Assembly (NCBI GenBank): GCA_020025635.1
Contig: JAHHRU010000008.1
Span: 1 to 64,000 of the forward strand
DNA length: 64,000 nucleotides
Direction: 5' to 3'
Source of the DNA: Allofournierella sp.
Lineage (GTDB): Bacteria > Bacillota > Clostridia > Oscillospirales > Ruminococcaceae
Positions within the stretch are counted from its first letter, which is position 1. Each line of letters opens with the position of its first letter. Positions 43,247-52,259 of the stretch are shown piece by piece. The notes under the pieces were generated by a model. The model was not told where the DNA came from. It saw nothing but the letters and a program-made list of their open reading frames with translations, and made no database searches. The translations under genes and the position numbers were made by a program.

Positions 43247-43995
43247 CTATATAAACTGCTCTATCTCTTTGATCCATTGTTTCTGATGGCAGATTGCTAA
43301 TTCTGCATGCATATAGCCTTGAAAGCTTCTCTCTTGCATGGTGGGATAGAATTTTCGTAACTTCTTAGCCGACTTTCTGGAAATGATTTCGTTGACTTTT
43401 GTTCCATGCAAAAACAGAATTTTTGTATCTGTATGATATGCTTTGATTTCTAACCCCTGTCCCACGGAATAAACCATATTTTTGACAGAACTGTCCGTCA
43501 TAAAATCTACAAAGTTTAAGAAATGTGGCAGAAACTTTTCTGGCAGAAAATTCTTTTTAAAGTTCCGGATCACTTTTCGATCCCTTCTTTTTGCTTTTTG
43601 AATAATGGACAAATACTGTCGAGTCATGGCCTGTACCAATATTGCCGGCATTTTTTTGGAGGGGCGCTCCGTCTAAAATCAGGTAATTTATTTTACTGCT
43701 GTTTCTCATGAAAATATTTGCAGCAATAAGTCCACTCATAGAAAGACCACACAAGGCATATACGGCGCCGTTTAGATTTTCTTTTATATATCGTTCTATC
43801 TGAATTGCCTCATCTTCCACGGAAATATAATTACTTTTCACATTTTCCGTATGACCATCCAGTGCTGGCACAACTACATAATACTCTTTTTTTTAAATAC
43901 GCAATGGCTTCCTCCCAGATCTGCCACAGTGTCAGAACTCCGTAGATCAGAATTATGGCTTTATGACTCGAATCACCAAAGGTATAAAATTCCAT
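43247..43995 (-). pseudogene. Broken alpha/beta-hydrolase (two frameshifts)
   Basis: Read through two frame changes, this would be about 249 aa with the alpha/beta-hydrolase layout. It starts MEFYTFGDSSHKAIILIYG (oxyanion-side segment), has VVVPALDGHT and the nucleophile elbow ALCGLSMSGLIA, and ends with an ILFLHGTKVN stretch (acid) and a late His (GYMHAELA). The frame changes at two poly-A runs on the coding strand (A8 near 43888-43895 and A7 near 43651-43658). Each carries one extra base. The start ATG at 43995 follows AGGAGAA. It is either a true pseudogene or two homopolymer sequencing errors; the reading frames are otherwise clean. Confidence 0.75.
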
Positions 43996-44154
43996 AGTCT
44001 TTTCTCCTATGTACTGCTACAGCATAAATTGCCTATCGTTCCACTGTTAGAATTATTTTGATATATCTAACACTTTACCTTTTCGATATTATATCATGCC
44101 CTGCTCAATTTACAAACCATTTCTCAGGAGCCGTGTGCTTTCCTGCTTGGAAAA

Positions 44155-44190
44155 GGCTCAGGGGCAATCCCATCGGATTGCCCCTGAGCC
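44155..44190 (-). terminator. Terminator of the SDR/APC transcript
   Basis: Perfect 16-base stem GGCTCAGGGGCAATCC with a four-base loop, followed by TTTTCC on the minus strand. It parallels the terminator at 41773, which also follows a copy of the 43-bp repeat. Confidence 0.85.
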
Positions 44191-44203
44191 TTATGTGTTT
44201 TGT

Positions 44204-44246
44204 AATGCTTCCTTATCTGGTGTATGCAAATGGAGCGGCCGGTTTT
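44204..44246 (-). repeat. Right copy of the inverted 43-bp repeat
   Basis: On the minus strand it begins AAAACCGGCCGCTCC, then ATTTGCATACACCAGATAAG, matching the left copy (41669-41711). It lies 16 bases past the end of the SDR gene and before its terminator, mirroring the left end exactly in position. Confidence 0.8.
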
Positions 44247-44261
44247 TTATTTTCCAAAAGA

Positions 44262-45062
44262 TCAGTTGGTACCGATGCTCATGGTCTCGGGCAGGGTCGC
44301 ACCGCCGTCGATGACGATCTGGCTGCCGGTCAGGTAGCTGGACTCGTCGCTGCCCAGGAAAGCGAACAGCTCGCCCACCTCGATGGGCTTTGCCAGGCGC
44401 TTCATGGGAACACCGACAGCGATGTCGTTGATGGCGCTCTCGGGATCGTTGGGGTTGGATTCCATAGCCATCTTCTCAACCATCGGGGTGCGGGCGTAGC
44501 CCAGCTGAGAGCAGTTCACACGGATGTTGCGGTCGGCATATTCCACGGCCAGGCACTTGGTCAGACCGACCAAAGCCGCCTTGCTCATTGCGTAAGCGGC
44601 CTCGCCGCCGTCGGCAACGATGTCGCCGGTAACGGAAGAAGCGATCACGATGACGCCGCCGCCCTGCTTGAGCATGTAGGGAACCGCAACCTGGCAGGTG
44701 TTCCATGCGCCCTTGATGTTCACATCGATGTGGAAGTCACGGGTCTCATCGGTCATCTCTTCGAACGGAGCCAGACGGCAGACACCGGCGTTTGCGCAAA
44801 CAACGTTCAGCTCGCCCCACTTTGCAACAGCGGCATCTGCGGCTGCCTGCATCTGAGCCTTATCGGCAACGTTGGCCAGGCAGGTGATGATCTCTGCGCC
44901 GGGATACTGGTCCCGCAGACGCTGAGCGGTCTTTTCCACGCTGGCAGACAGGTCCACCATGCAGATCTTGGCGCCGTACTTTACATAAGCCTCCGCAATG
45001 CCTTCGCCAAGGCCGGTGGCTGCGCCGGTGATGAGTGCTACTTTACCGTCAAGTTTAGCCAT
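44262..45062 (-). CDS. SDR-family NAD(P)-dependent oxidoreductase
   Basis: The 266-aa short-chain dehydrogenase has ALITGAATGLGEGIAEAYVKYGAK (cofactor site), CANAG, SSVTGD with the catalytic Ser, and YAMSKAA with Tyr/Lys. It ends YLTGSQIVIDGGATLPETM. It follows the APC transporter gene on the same strand after 70 bases and may act on the imported compound. The substrate is unknown. Confidence 0.92.
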   Translation of the reverse strand: MAKLDGKVALITGAATGLGEGIAEAYVKYGAKICMVDLSASVEKTAQRLRDQYPGAEIITCLANVADKAQMQAAADAAVAKWGELNVVCANAGVCRLAPFEEMTDETRDFHIDVNIKGAWNTCQVAVPYMLKQGGGVIVIASSVTGDIVADGGEAAYAMSKAALVGLTKCLAVEYADRNIRVNCSQLGYARTPMVEKMAMESNPNDPESAINDIAVGVPMKRLAKPIEVGELFAFLGSDESSYLTGSQIVIDGGATLPETMSIGTN

Positions 45063-45132
45063 TTTTATCTTCTCCTTTGTAATTTATAATTTTTATTCAT
45101 GAACCAGGGGAAAGCTTCCTTCGGTTCCGAAA

Positions 45133-46539
45133 TCAATATTTCTTGAGGCCGTCCGGGGTTTCGATCTCAACGGGGTTCTTCTTCCACTTGACCAGCAGCA
45201 TCCACAGCCAGATGGCAACGCCGATGCCCAGGTAAACGCCGAAGGAGATCCAGGAGTTCACGCTCTGGCCCAGGGTGCAGAAGAAGGCAATGGTCAGGGC
45301 AATGAGCATGGCCAGGAAGCGGAATGCGTTGCCGCCCTTGACCGCGTTGGCGCTCTTCCAGCCGGGGTACTTGCGGCTGATGCGCATGGCGCTGATCATG
45401 GTCAGGGCGTAAGCGCAGGCGCAGCCAAAGCTCATCAGGTTGAAGAAGTCGTTCATGAAGGTGCCGGCATTCTGCAGCACAATGAAGATCAGGGAGATGA
45501 CCAGCAGGAACACGTTGGGCAGGATGGGCTGCTGATGCTTGTTGACCTTTGCAAAAGCCTCCGGCAGGAAGTTCTTTTTGCTCATGGAATACAGCATGCG
45601 AACGGTGGACATCCAGAAGCCCAGCAGGGAAGCGCCCATGCCCATCAGGCAGGACAGCAGGCCCACAACGATGGGCCAGAACTTCCAGCCCAGCTTGGTC
45701 TGCATGGCGGAAATGGTCAAAAAGCCGTTGGCGGTGCTGTCGTTGAACAGCTCGTTCAGGGGCGCAACGCCGGCAACGCAGAAGTAGTAGAACACATAGA
45801 TGGCGCCGCAGGTCAGGATGGAGCCGCAGATGGCCTTCTTGGAGTTCTTGATGGGGAAGTCGCCTTCCTCAACCATCTGAGGAACGGTCTCAAACCCAAA
45901 GTAAGGGGTGATCAGCAGGGCCATGCCGATGATCCAGCCGGGGATGCCGTGCACGGAATCGAGGCTGGTGCGGAACATATTGCCGATGTTGGCGATATCC
46001 CAGCTGCCGGAGAACAGCAGCATGAAGCCGGTAACGATGGTAACGGCAATGTTGCAGAACAGCATCACGGCCTGCGCCTTGACCAGGAACTGAACGTCCT
46101 GAATGCTCATCAGGAAGTAAGCGACCAGCAGCACAGCCGCCAGCACCACGGTAACGGTGAAGTTCAGCTCAAAGCCGAAGGTGGTCTTGGCCCAGGTCAG
46201 GATGGCCATAACAACAGCCGGGGGAACCGAGATCCAGGCAGCCATGATCAGCCAGGATGCCAAAAAGCCCACATGCTTGTTGATGCCCACGGTGTTGTAG
46301 ATCAGCTCGCCGCCGGAGGTGTGGAACAGAGAGGCCAGCTCGCTGTAAACCAGCGCAACCGGCAGGATGGCAACCGTCATGAGGGCGAACGCCAGGAAGG
46401 TGCCGCTTCCGCAGTAGCCAAAGAACACAGAGTCCCAATAGTTGACAAAAGTGAAAATAGAGCCAGTAGCAACGGTGTAAACAAAAATCAGTTTCAGGCT
46501 TTTGTTCAGGCTGTTGCCTTTGGATTCGTTCGAAGCCAT
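45133..46539 (-). CDS. APC-family amino acid/polyamine permease
   Basis: The 468-aa integral membrane protein has about twelve transmembrane segments. Its N-terminal helix starts SLKLIFVYTVATGSIFTFVNYWDSVFFGYCGSGTFLAFALM and it has the APC-type ALVYSELASLFHTSGGELIYNTVG region. LLITPYFGFETVPQMVEEGDFPIKNSKK is a conserved mid-protein stretch of APC transporters. The substrate (amino acid or amine) cannot be fixed. It is the first gene of a two-gene unit with the SDR. Confidence 0.9.
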   Translation of the reverse strand: MASNESKGNSLNKSLKLIFVYTVATGSIFTFVNYWDSVFFGYCGSGTFLAFALMTVAILPVALVYSELASLFHTSGGELIYNTVGINKHVGFLASWLIMAAWISVPPAVVMAILTWAKTTFGFELNFTVTVVLAAVLLVAYFLMSIQDVQFLVKAQAVMLFCNIAVTIVTGFMLLFSGSWDIANIGNMFRTSLDSVHGIPGWIIGMALLITPYFGFETVPQMVEEGDFPIKNSKKAICGSILTCGAIYVFYYFCVAGVAPLNELFNDSTANGFLTISAMQTKLGWKFWPIVVGLLSCLMGMGASLLGFWMSTVRMLYSMSKKNFLPEAFAKVNKHQQPILPNVFLLVISLIFIVLQNAGTFMNDFFNLMSFGCACAYALTMISAMRISRKYPGWKSANAVKGGNAFRFLAMLIALTIAFFCTLGQSVNSWISFGVYLGIGVAIWLWMLLVKWKKNPVEIETPDGLKKY

Positions 46540-46600
46540 TTTGTTTCCTCTCCTTCAAATTGATAATGATGCCGCAATGGTTTTATCACAACTTGGCTTA

Positions 46601-46629
46601 AGGGTACTCCTCTGATTTTCAGTTGTCAA
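46601..46629 (-). promoter_or_regulatory. Promoter of the APC-SDR operon
   Basis: Minus strand TTGACA (46629-46624), 17-base spacer, weak TACCCT (46606-46601). Just upstream is a dyad ACGGA-N8-TCCGT (46629-46646) around AACGTT, a plausible LacI/CcpA-type site. The rest of the 313-base gap is AT-rich and ends in the next terminator. Confidence 0.5.
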
Positions 46630-46787
46630 CGGATTAACGTTTCCGTACCCCTTTCAGGCCTATTTTGAAGACGTTTCTGCACTTTTCAGCTTGATTTTCA
46701 CAAAATTTAATCTTTTTTTACAAATTTTAGAGTGATTTTTTATGCACAAAAAGCACTGTTTTCTGTTTTTATTTTCCTTTTTTGTGC

Positions 46788-46828
46788 AAAGATCCCGGCA
46801 GAAAAAACACATTTCTGCCGGGATCTTT
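46788..46828 (-). terminator. Terminator of the DUF4230 gene
   Basis: Seventeen-base stem AAAGATCCCGGCAGAAA with T-runs. Confidence 0.85.
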
Positions 46829-46851
46829 TCCTTTTTTTCTTTTCTTTTTTC

Positions 46852-47454
46852 TCAGTTTCCGGTGGTTTTTACAACTATTTCACGGGGCTCTTTTCGGCCC
46901 TCGGCCAAAGGGGCCAGCAGCTCCTGCACAAGCAGCTCTGCCTGGTCCTGCGCGGTTTGCAGAATGGCAGCCGCCTGGGCGTGCTCTTGGGCATTCTCCC
47001 GGGCTGCCTTCAGCGCTTCCACGGTATCCTCCCGGCGTTCGGGGTTGAACAGCGCAAATTTTTCGTCGTAAAATTCAAGGCTTTCGGGTTTGACTTCCAC
47101 CGTTTGGATGGAAGGCTTTGGCAGCAGCACATCGATGCTTTTTTCGCTTACGGTGATCTGTGCCTGCGAAAAGTCAATTCCCGCGGTGATGGCCGCATCA
47201 TACAGCATGGTAAAGCTCTTTTTTGTTAAAAAACGGATGCCGCCGTCTTCGTAGCGGATAAGGCCCCGATAGTCCAGCCTTGCGGTGGCAAGCTGGCTTA
47301 CCCGTTCCAGCTGCTCTGCCACAGAGGCTGGGGTGATCTCCGGCTCCCGGTGCCGGCCCGCCTCCAGATGAATTCCCAGTGCAAGCCCGCCCGCAAGGCA
47401 CAGCACCACACAAAACGCCGTGATATAGGTACGCACTCTGGCCCCCAGCTTCAC
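46852..47454 (-). CDS. DUF4230-family membrane-anchored protein
   Basis: A 200-aa protein with one N-terminal transmembrane segment (YITAFCVVLCLAGGLALGIHL) and a DUF4230-like extracytoplasmic domain (ASVAEQLERVSQLATARLDYRGLIRYEDGG, IDFSQAQITVSEKSIDVLLPKPSI), then a helical tail. The start is GTG at 47454. DUF4230 proteins have no established role. It stands alone and is divergent from the chorismate mutase gene. Confidence 0.8.
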   Translation of the reverse strand: MKLGARVRTYITAFCVVLCLAGGLALGIHLEAGRHREPEITPASVAEQLERVSQLATARLDYRGLIRYEDGGIRFLTKKSFTMLYDAAITAGIDFSQAQITVSEKSIDVLLPKPSIQTVEVKPESLEFYDEKFALFNPERREDTVEALKAARENAQEHAQAAAILQTAQDQAELLVQELLAPLAEGRKEPREIVVKTTGN

Positions 47455-47561
47455 GATTTGATCGCCGCCTTTCGTTTAAATTTTGATGGTTTTCTTCTAT
47501 TATAACAGGAACCTGCTCAGAATGGTATTGGTTTTGCCTGCAAAACATCCTTTGCATTTAT

Positions 47562-47590
47562 TTGTACGGGACGGGGCTTTGTGGTATACT
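47562..47590 (+). promoter_or_regulatory. Promoter of the chorismate mutase gene
   Basis: TTGTAC (47562-47567), 17-base spacer, TATACT (47585-47590). Confidence 0.75.
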
Positions 47591-47620
47591 TTATCAAAAC
47601 AGCAGGGGAGGGACTTTGCT

Positions 47621-47902
47621 TTGAACGAACTGGAAAACGCACGCCGGGCCATTGACGAGATCGACCGGCAGATGGCCGCCCTTTTTGAAAAGCGGATGCA
47701 GGCGGCGGGCCGGGCGGCCCTTTATAAGAAGGAACACGGCCTGCCCATTCTGGACCAGGGCCGGGAGACCCAGGTCATCGAAAAAAACCGGGCGCTGATC
47801 CGGGAGCCTGCCCTTCGGGATGATTACGAGGAATACATCCGTTTTCAGATGGCCCTTTCCCGCCGGTATCAGGCCCGCCTTTTGGGTCAGACTTCCGATT
47901 GA
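47621..47902 (+). CDS. Chorismate mutase (AroQ type)
   Basis: A 93-aa all-helical AroQ mutase: LENARRAIDEIDRQMAALFEKRMQAAGRAALYKKEHGLPILDQGRE, with the Arg/Lys/Glu residues of the active site, then EYIRFQMALSRRYQ. It rearranges chorismate to prephenate for Phe/Tyr synthesis. The start is a TTG at 47621, eight bases after GGGGAGGG. The longer open frame from 47483 runs through the promoter and is rejected. Confidence 0.9.
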   Translation: MNELENARRAIDEIDRQMAALFEKRMQAAGRAALYKKEHGLPILDQGRETQVIEKNRALIREPALRDDYEEYIRFQMALSRRYQARLLGQTSD

Positions 47903-47985
47903 GCCGCCGGGTTTTTCACAAGGAAGGGGATTCCCTGTGGAAAACCTGCCCGCTTTTTTGAAATTTTTGAAAAGGAGCCTTTTTT

Positions 47986-48513
47986 ATGAAGCTTTCCAAT
48001 CAAAAACGTGCTCTGTTTGCTGCCGCCTGCACCCTGCTGGGCCTTGTTCTGCACCTGGTTTTGAGCCTTGTGCCCAACGGCGAGATCCACCTGGCCCCCT
48101 TGCAGCTGCCGGTTCTGCTGTGCGGCCTTGTGTGCGGCTGGCCCTTCGGCCTTCTCTGCGGGCTTTGCACCGGCGGCCTTGGGGCGCTTTTGCCGGGCAT
48201 GCTGCCCCTTTTGCCCCGGATGCTTCTGGAGCTTTGCGCCTATGGCGCCATTTCCGGCCTGATGATGCGCTTTGTGCACACCCGCCGGCTTTTTGCCGAC
48301 CTTTATTTGAGCCTTGCTGGCGCCCAGCTGCTGGGCCGGGCAGCTGCGGGCGCCGCAAACGCATTTTTCTTTTTTGCGGGGGAATATTCTGCGGCCCTGT
48401 GGCTGCGGGAATCCTTTTTGATCGTCTGGCCCGGCATCTTTACCCAGCTGCTGCTTCTGCCCATGATGGCGGCAAGCCTGGAAAAGGCCGGCTTCATTCC
48501 GCGCCGGTACTGA
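47986..48513 (+). CDS. ECF-transporter S-component (substrate unknown)
   Basis: The 175-aa membrane protein has six hydrophobic segments and the S-component style loop after the first helices (PNGEIHLAPLQLPVLLCGLVCGWPFGLLCGLCTGGLGALLPGM). It would bind a vitamin or other small molecule and dock to a shared EcfAAT module, not seen here. Start follows AAAAGGAG. Leu codons are mostly CTG and CTT, and the sequence is very GC-rich. Confidence 0.8.
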   Translation: MKLSNQKRALFAAACTLLGLVLHLVLSLVPNGEIHLAPLQLPVLLCGLVCGWPFGLLCGLCTGGLGALLPGMLPLLPRMLLELCAYGAISGLMMRFVHTRRLFADLYLSLAGAQLLGRAAAGAANAFFFFAGEYSAALWLRESFLIVWPGIFTQLLLLPMMAASLEKAGFIPRRY

Positions 48514-48604
48514 CTTTTCCAAAGTCAGGAAAGCCCAAAACCACATCAAAACAGCCGGGTCCAAAGGGTCCGGCATCCAACTACATGAAAAGGAAGTGCC
48601 ATTT

Positions 48605-49639
48605 ATGGAAAAGATCGATCTTGATTACGCCCTCAAGCAGCTGGAAACCATCGTGAACATCCCCAGCCCCACCGGCTTCACCGACAAGGCCGTGGAATAC
48701 TGCGCAGGCGAGCTGCGCCGGCTGGGCTATGAGCCCCGGATCAGCCCCAAGGGCGGGCTGCTGGTGTGCCTGGGCGGCGAAGGCGAGCCCATTGTGCTGG
48801 GCGCCCACCTGGACACCCTGGGTGCCATGGTGCGGGAAGTAAAATCCAACGGCGCGCTGCGGGTATCCCCCGTGGGCGGCCTTCAGGCAAACAATGTGGA
48901 AACCGAGTGGGCCCATGTGCACACCCGGGACGGCCGGGTGCTGGAGGGCACCTTCCAGCTGGCCGATGCCTCGGTGCATGTGAACGGCGAATACTCAAAA
49001 ACCGCCCGCACCTTTGACACCGTTGAGGTGCTGCTGGACGAAAAGACCCACTCCACCGCCGACACCCGTGCCCTGGGTGCCGAGGTGGGGGATTATGTCA
49101 CGGTGGAGCCCCGCTTTTGCGTGACCAGCACCGGCTTCATCAAGAGCCGTTTTCTGGATGACAAGCTCTCGGCCGCCATTTTGCTGGCCTTTGCCCGTTA
49201 TTTGAAGGAAGCGAACATCACCCCCGACCGGAAAACCTATGTGGACCTGACCGTGTTTGAAGAGGTGGGCCACGGCGGTGCGGTGATTCCCGCCGATGCG
49301 GTGGAGATGCTCTCGGTGGATATGGGCTGTGTGGGCCAGGGCCTGCAGTGCGATGAGACCATGGTTTCCATCTGCGTGATGGATTCCCACGGCCCCTCTC
49401 ACAAAAAGGTGGTAGACGGCCTGGTGGAGGCCGCCCGCAAAAACGGTGTGCGCTATGCGCTGGATGTTTACCCCCATTACGGCTCGGATGCGGACGTGGC
49501 CCTGGGCGCCGGCCATGACGTGCGCCACTGTGTGGTGGGTGCCGGCGTTTACGCCTCCCACGGGTACGAGCGCTCGCACATTGAGGGGCTTTCCAACACC
49601 TTCGATCTTCTGGTGGGCTATCTCACCGGCAAAAACTGA
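48605..49639 (+). CDS. M42-family metallopeptidase
   Basis: The 344-aa di-zinc aminopeptidase-like protein has VLGAHLDTLGAMV (first His/Asp), FLDDKLSAA (bridging Asp), FEEVGHGG (Glu-Glu pair) and the terminal SHGYERSHIEG. It would remove N-terminal amino acids in the cytoplasm. The chosen ATG at 48605 follows AAGGAAG; GTG at 48596 is the alternative. Confidence 0.92.
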   Translation: MEKIDLDYALKQLETIVNIPSPTGFTDKAVEYCAGELRRLGYEPRISPKGGLLVCLGGEGEPIVLGAHLDTLGAMVREVKSNGALRVSPVGGLQANNVETEWAHVHTRDGRVLEGTFQLADASVHVNGEYSKTARTFDTVEVLLDEKTHSTADTRALGAEVGDYVTVEPRFCVTSTGFIKSRFLDDKLSAAILLAFARYLKEANITPDRKTYVDLTVFEEVGHGGAVIPADAVEMLSVDMGCVGQGLQCDETMVSICVMDSHGPSHKKVVDGLVEAARKNGVRYALDVYPHYGSDADVALGAGHDVRHCVVGAGVYASHGYERSHIEGLSNTFDLLVGYLTGKN

Positions 49640-49650
49640 CATTTTGGCAA

Positions 49651-49677
49651 CAGACCCTTCGGGTCTGCTGCTTTTTT
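49651..49677 (+). terminator. Terminator after the M42 peptidase gene
   Basis: CAGACCC-TTC-GGGTCTG stem and T6. Confidence 0.85.
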
Positions 49678-49701
49678 CGGCCCCTTTCACAGTTTGTTTA
49701 C

Positions 49702-49730
49702 TTGACAGTGTGCTGGGCCGCTTTTATACT
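49702..49730 (+). promoter_or_regulatory. Promoter of the MMPL-GLUG operon
   Basis: TTGACA (49702-49707), 17-base spacer, TATACT (49725-49730). A dyad TGACtactcGTCA (49745-49757) lies just past the transcription start and could be a repressor site. Confidence 0.85.
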
Positions 49731-49773
49731 GAATATGTTAAGATTGACTACTCGTCACTTTTTTCAAAAATCC

Positions 49774-49797
49774 GCCCCCGCCGTCCGGGGGCTTTTT
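49774..49797 (+). terminator. Leader terminator ahead of the MMPL gene
   Basis: GCCCCCG / CGGGGGC stem with a five-base loop and T5. It sits between the promoter (49702-49730) and the MMPL start (49818), so transcription must read through it. It looks like an attenuator. Confidence 0.65.
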
Positions 49798-49817
49798 AAA
49801 GGGAAGGAAGGGATCCC

Positions 49818-52259
49818 ATGAAAGAAAAACAGGGAGAGGGCAGCTTTTTCCAGAAGATTGCGGCTTTTATCGTGGACAAACGGGCGCTGTTCTTCCTGCT
49901 GTACGGGTTTGCCATCGTATTCAGCTTTTTCTCCACCAACTGGGTGGAGGTGGAAAACGATGTGACCACCTATCTGCAGGAGGACACCGAGACCCGCCAG
50001 GGCCTGGTTGCCATGAACGACAACTTCACCACCTACGCAACGGCCAAGATCATGGTGTCCAACGTGACACTGGACACCGCCCAGCAGCTGGCCGACCAGC
50101 TGGAAAAGGTGGAAGGGGTGCAGATCCTGGCCTTTGACGACACCCCCGACCATTTCCGGGATGCTTCGGCCCTGTATGACATCAACTTTTCCGGCGAGGT
50201 GGACGACCAGCTCTGCCTGGATGCGATGGACCAGATCCGGGATATCCTGAAGGGCTACGACGTTTCCTACGACACCCCCATCGGCTACGATGAAATTGCC
50301 GAGCTGAATGAAGAAATGACCACCATCCTTCTGGTGGCAGTGGTCATCATCATCCTGGTGCTCACCCTTACCTCCCGCTCCTATGCCGAGGTGCCGGTGC
50401 TGCTGCTCACCTTTGGCACAGCGGCCATTTTGAACAAGGGCACCGACTTTTTGTGCGGCAAGATCAGCTTTATTTCCAACTCCATTGCGGTGGTGCTTCA
50501 GCTGGCCCTTGCCATTGACTACGCCATCATCCTGTGCCACCGTTTTTCCGACGAGCACGAGACCAAATCCACCCGGGATGCCTGTGTGGATGCGCTGGCC
50601 AAGGCCATCCCGGAGATCAGCGCCTCTTCGCTGACCACCATCAGCGGCCTGGTGGCGCTTTCCTTTATGAAATTCACCATCGGCCTGGATATGTCCATTG
50701 TGCTGATCAAGTCGGTGCTGCTGAGCCTTTTGTCGGTGTTCACCCTGATGCCCGGCCTTCTGATGCTGTTCAGCCGCCTGATCGACAAGACCCGCCACAA
50801 AAAGCTGCTGCCCAACATCACGGCCCTGGGCAAGTTTGCGGTGGCCACCCGCTACATCATGCCGCCGCTGTTTGCGGTGGTGCTGGTGGGGGCAGCCATC
50901 CTTTCCAACCAGTGCCCCTACTGTTACAGCTACACCAACCTGGAAACCGCCAAAATGAGCCAGCGCCAGCTGGACCATGCCCACATCCGGGACACCTTCG
51001 GCGAGAACAACATGGTGGCCCTGGTGATGCCCAGCGGCAACTATCCGGCCGAAAAAGCCATTGTGCGGGAACTGGAGGACCGGCCCGAGGTGAAGGGCAT
51101 CACCGCCCTTTCCGGCATGGAGATCCTGGACGGGCACAAGCTCACCGATGCCCTCAACCCCCGGGAATTTTCCGAGCTTGTGGGCCTTGATTACGAGGTC
51201 GCCCAGGGGCTTTACAGCGCCTACGCCCTGGAAGAGGACCAATACGGCGAGCTGCTCAGCGGGCTTTCCCGCTATGAGGTGCCGCTGTTCGATATGTTCC
51301 TTTTCCTGAAGGAAAAGATCGAGACCCACAACATCCTTTTGGAAGGGGAGGACAAGGAGACACTGGACGATCTGTTCGACCAGATGGAAAGCGCCCAGCT
51401 GCAGCTGCAGAACGACAAATACTCCCGCATGGTGGTGTTTTTGGATCTGCCCGAGGAAAGCGATGAAACCTTCGATTTCCTTAGCTGGATGCGGGAGCTT
51501 CTGGGCCGGTATTATTCCGATGATTATTATGTGGTGGGCAACTCCACCAGCTCCCGTGACCTGGCCGCATCCTTTTTGGGCGATAACCTGCTCATCAGCA
51601 TTTTGTCGGCCCTGTTCGTGATCCTGGTGCTGCTGTTCACCTTCCAGTCGGTGGGTCTGCCGGTGCTGCTCATCATCGTGATTCAGGGCAGTATCTGGAT
51701 CAACTTCTCGTTCCCCACTTTGATGCACCAGCCTTTGTATTTCCTGGGCTATCTGATCGTGAACGCCATTCAGATGGGCGCAAACATCGACTACGCCATC
51801 GTGATTTCCAGCCATTATCAGGAAATCAAAAAATCCGTTCCCCACAAGCAGGCCATCATCCAGGCGCTGAACGCTTCGTTCCCCACCGTGTTCACCTCCG
51901 GCAGCATCATGGCGGCCGCCGGCCTTCTGATCGGCAACCTTTCGGCAAACCCGGTCATTTCGGTCATGGGCACCTGCCTGGGCCGCGGCACCATCATTTC
52001 CATTGTGCTGGTGCTGTGCATCCTGCCTGCCATTCTGGTTCTGGGCGACTCGGTCATCGAGCGCACCAGCTTCAAATTCAAGACCCCTCCCCGCCGCACC
52101 CAGACCGAGACCGGCGTGATCCGGCTGAAGGGCCATGTGCGCGGCTATGTTTCCGGTGTTGTGGATGCCGATTTTGACGGCGTTCTGCGGGGTGATCTGA
52201 ACGCTTCGGTGGCCAGCGGCCCCGAAGCCGATACGAAGGGAGAGGATGACAATGCCTGA
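49818..52259 (+). CDS. MMPL/RND-family exporter
   Basis: The 813-aa protein has the RND layout. It has TM1 (about 24-42), an extracytoplasmic loop (DVTTYLQEDTETRQGLVAMNDNF), TM2-6 (about 170-345, including ALAIDYAIILCHRFSDEHE, the MMPL signature with charged residues in the helix), then a second loop and TM7-12 (about 590-760, with the matching ANIDYAIVISSHYQEIKK). It probably exports lipids or amphiphiles using proton motive force. The GLUG protein gene overlaps its 3' end by eight bases. Confidence 0.9.
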   Translation: MKEKQGEGSFFQKIAAFIVDKRALFFLLYGFAIVFSFFSTNWVEVENDVTTYLQEDTETRQGLVAMNDNFTTYATAKIMVSNVTLDTAQQLADQLEKVEGVQILAFDDTPDHFRDASALYDINFSGEVDDQLCLDAMDQIRDILKGYDVSYDTPIGYDEIAELNEEMTTILLVAVVIIILVLTLTSRSYAEVPVLLLTFGTAAILNKGTDFLCGKISFISNSIAVVLQLALAIDYAIILCHRFSDEHETKSTRDACVDALAKAIPEISASSLTTISGLVALSFMKFTIGLDMSIVLIKSVLLSLLSVFTLMPGLLMLFSRLIDKTRHKKLLPNITALGKFAVATRYIMPPLFAVVLVGAAILSNQCPYCYSYTNLETAKMSQRQLDHAHIRDTFGENNMVALVMPSGNYPAEKAIVRELEDRPEVKGITALSGMEILDGHKLTDALNPREFSELVGLDYEVAQGLYSAYALEEDQYGELLSGLSRYEVPLFDMFLFLKEKIETHNILLEGEDKETLDDLFDQMESAQLQLQNDKYSRMVVFLDLPEESDETFDFLSWMRELLGRYYSDDYYVVGNSTSSRDLAASFLGDNLLISILSALFVILVLLFTFQSVGLPVLLIIVIQGSIWINFSFPTLMHQPLYFLGYLIVNAIQMGANIDYAIVISSHYQEIKKSVPHKQAIIQALNASFPTVFTSGSIMAAAGLLIGNLSANPVISVMGTCLGRGTIISIVLVLCILPAILVLGDSVIERTSFKFKTPPRRTQTETGVIRLKGHVRGYVSGVVDADFDGVLRGDLNASVASGPEADTKGEDDNA

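Noticed and set aside
40000..44300. CRISPR array or transposase near the AT-rich insert
   Set aside because: No regularly spaced direct repeats and no transposase or integrase motifs were found; only the two inverted 43-bp copies.
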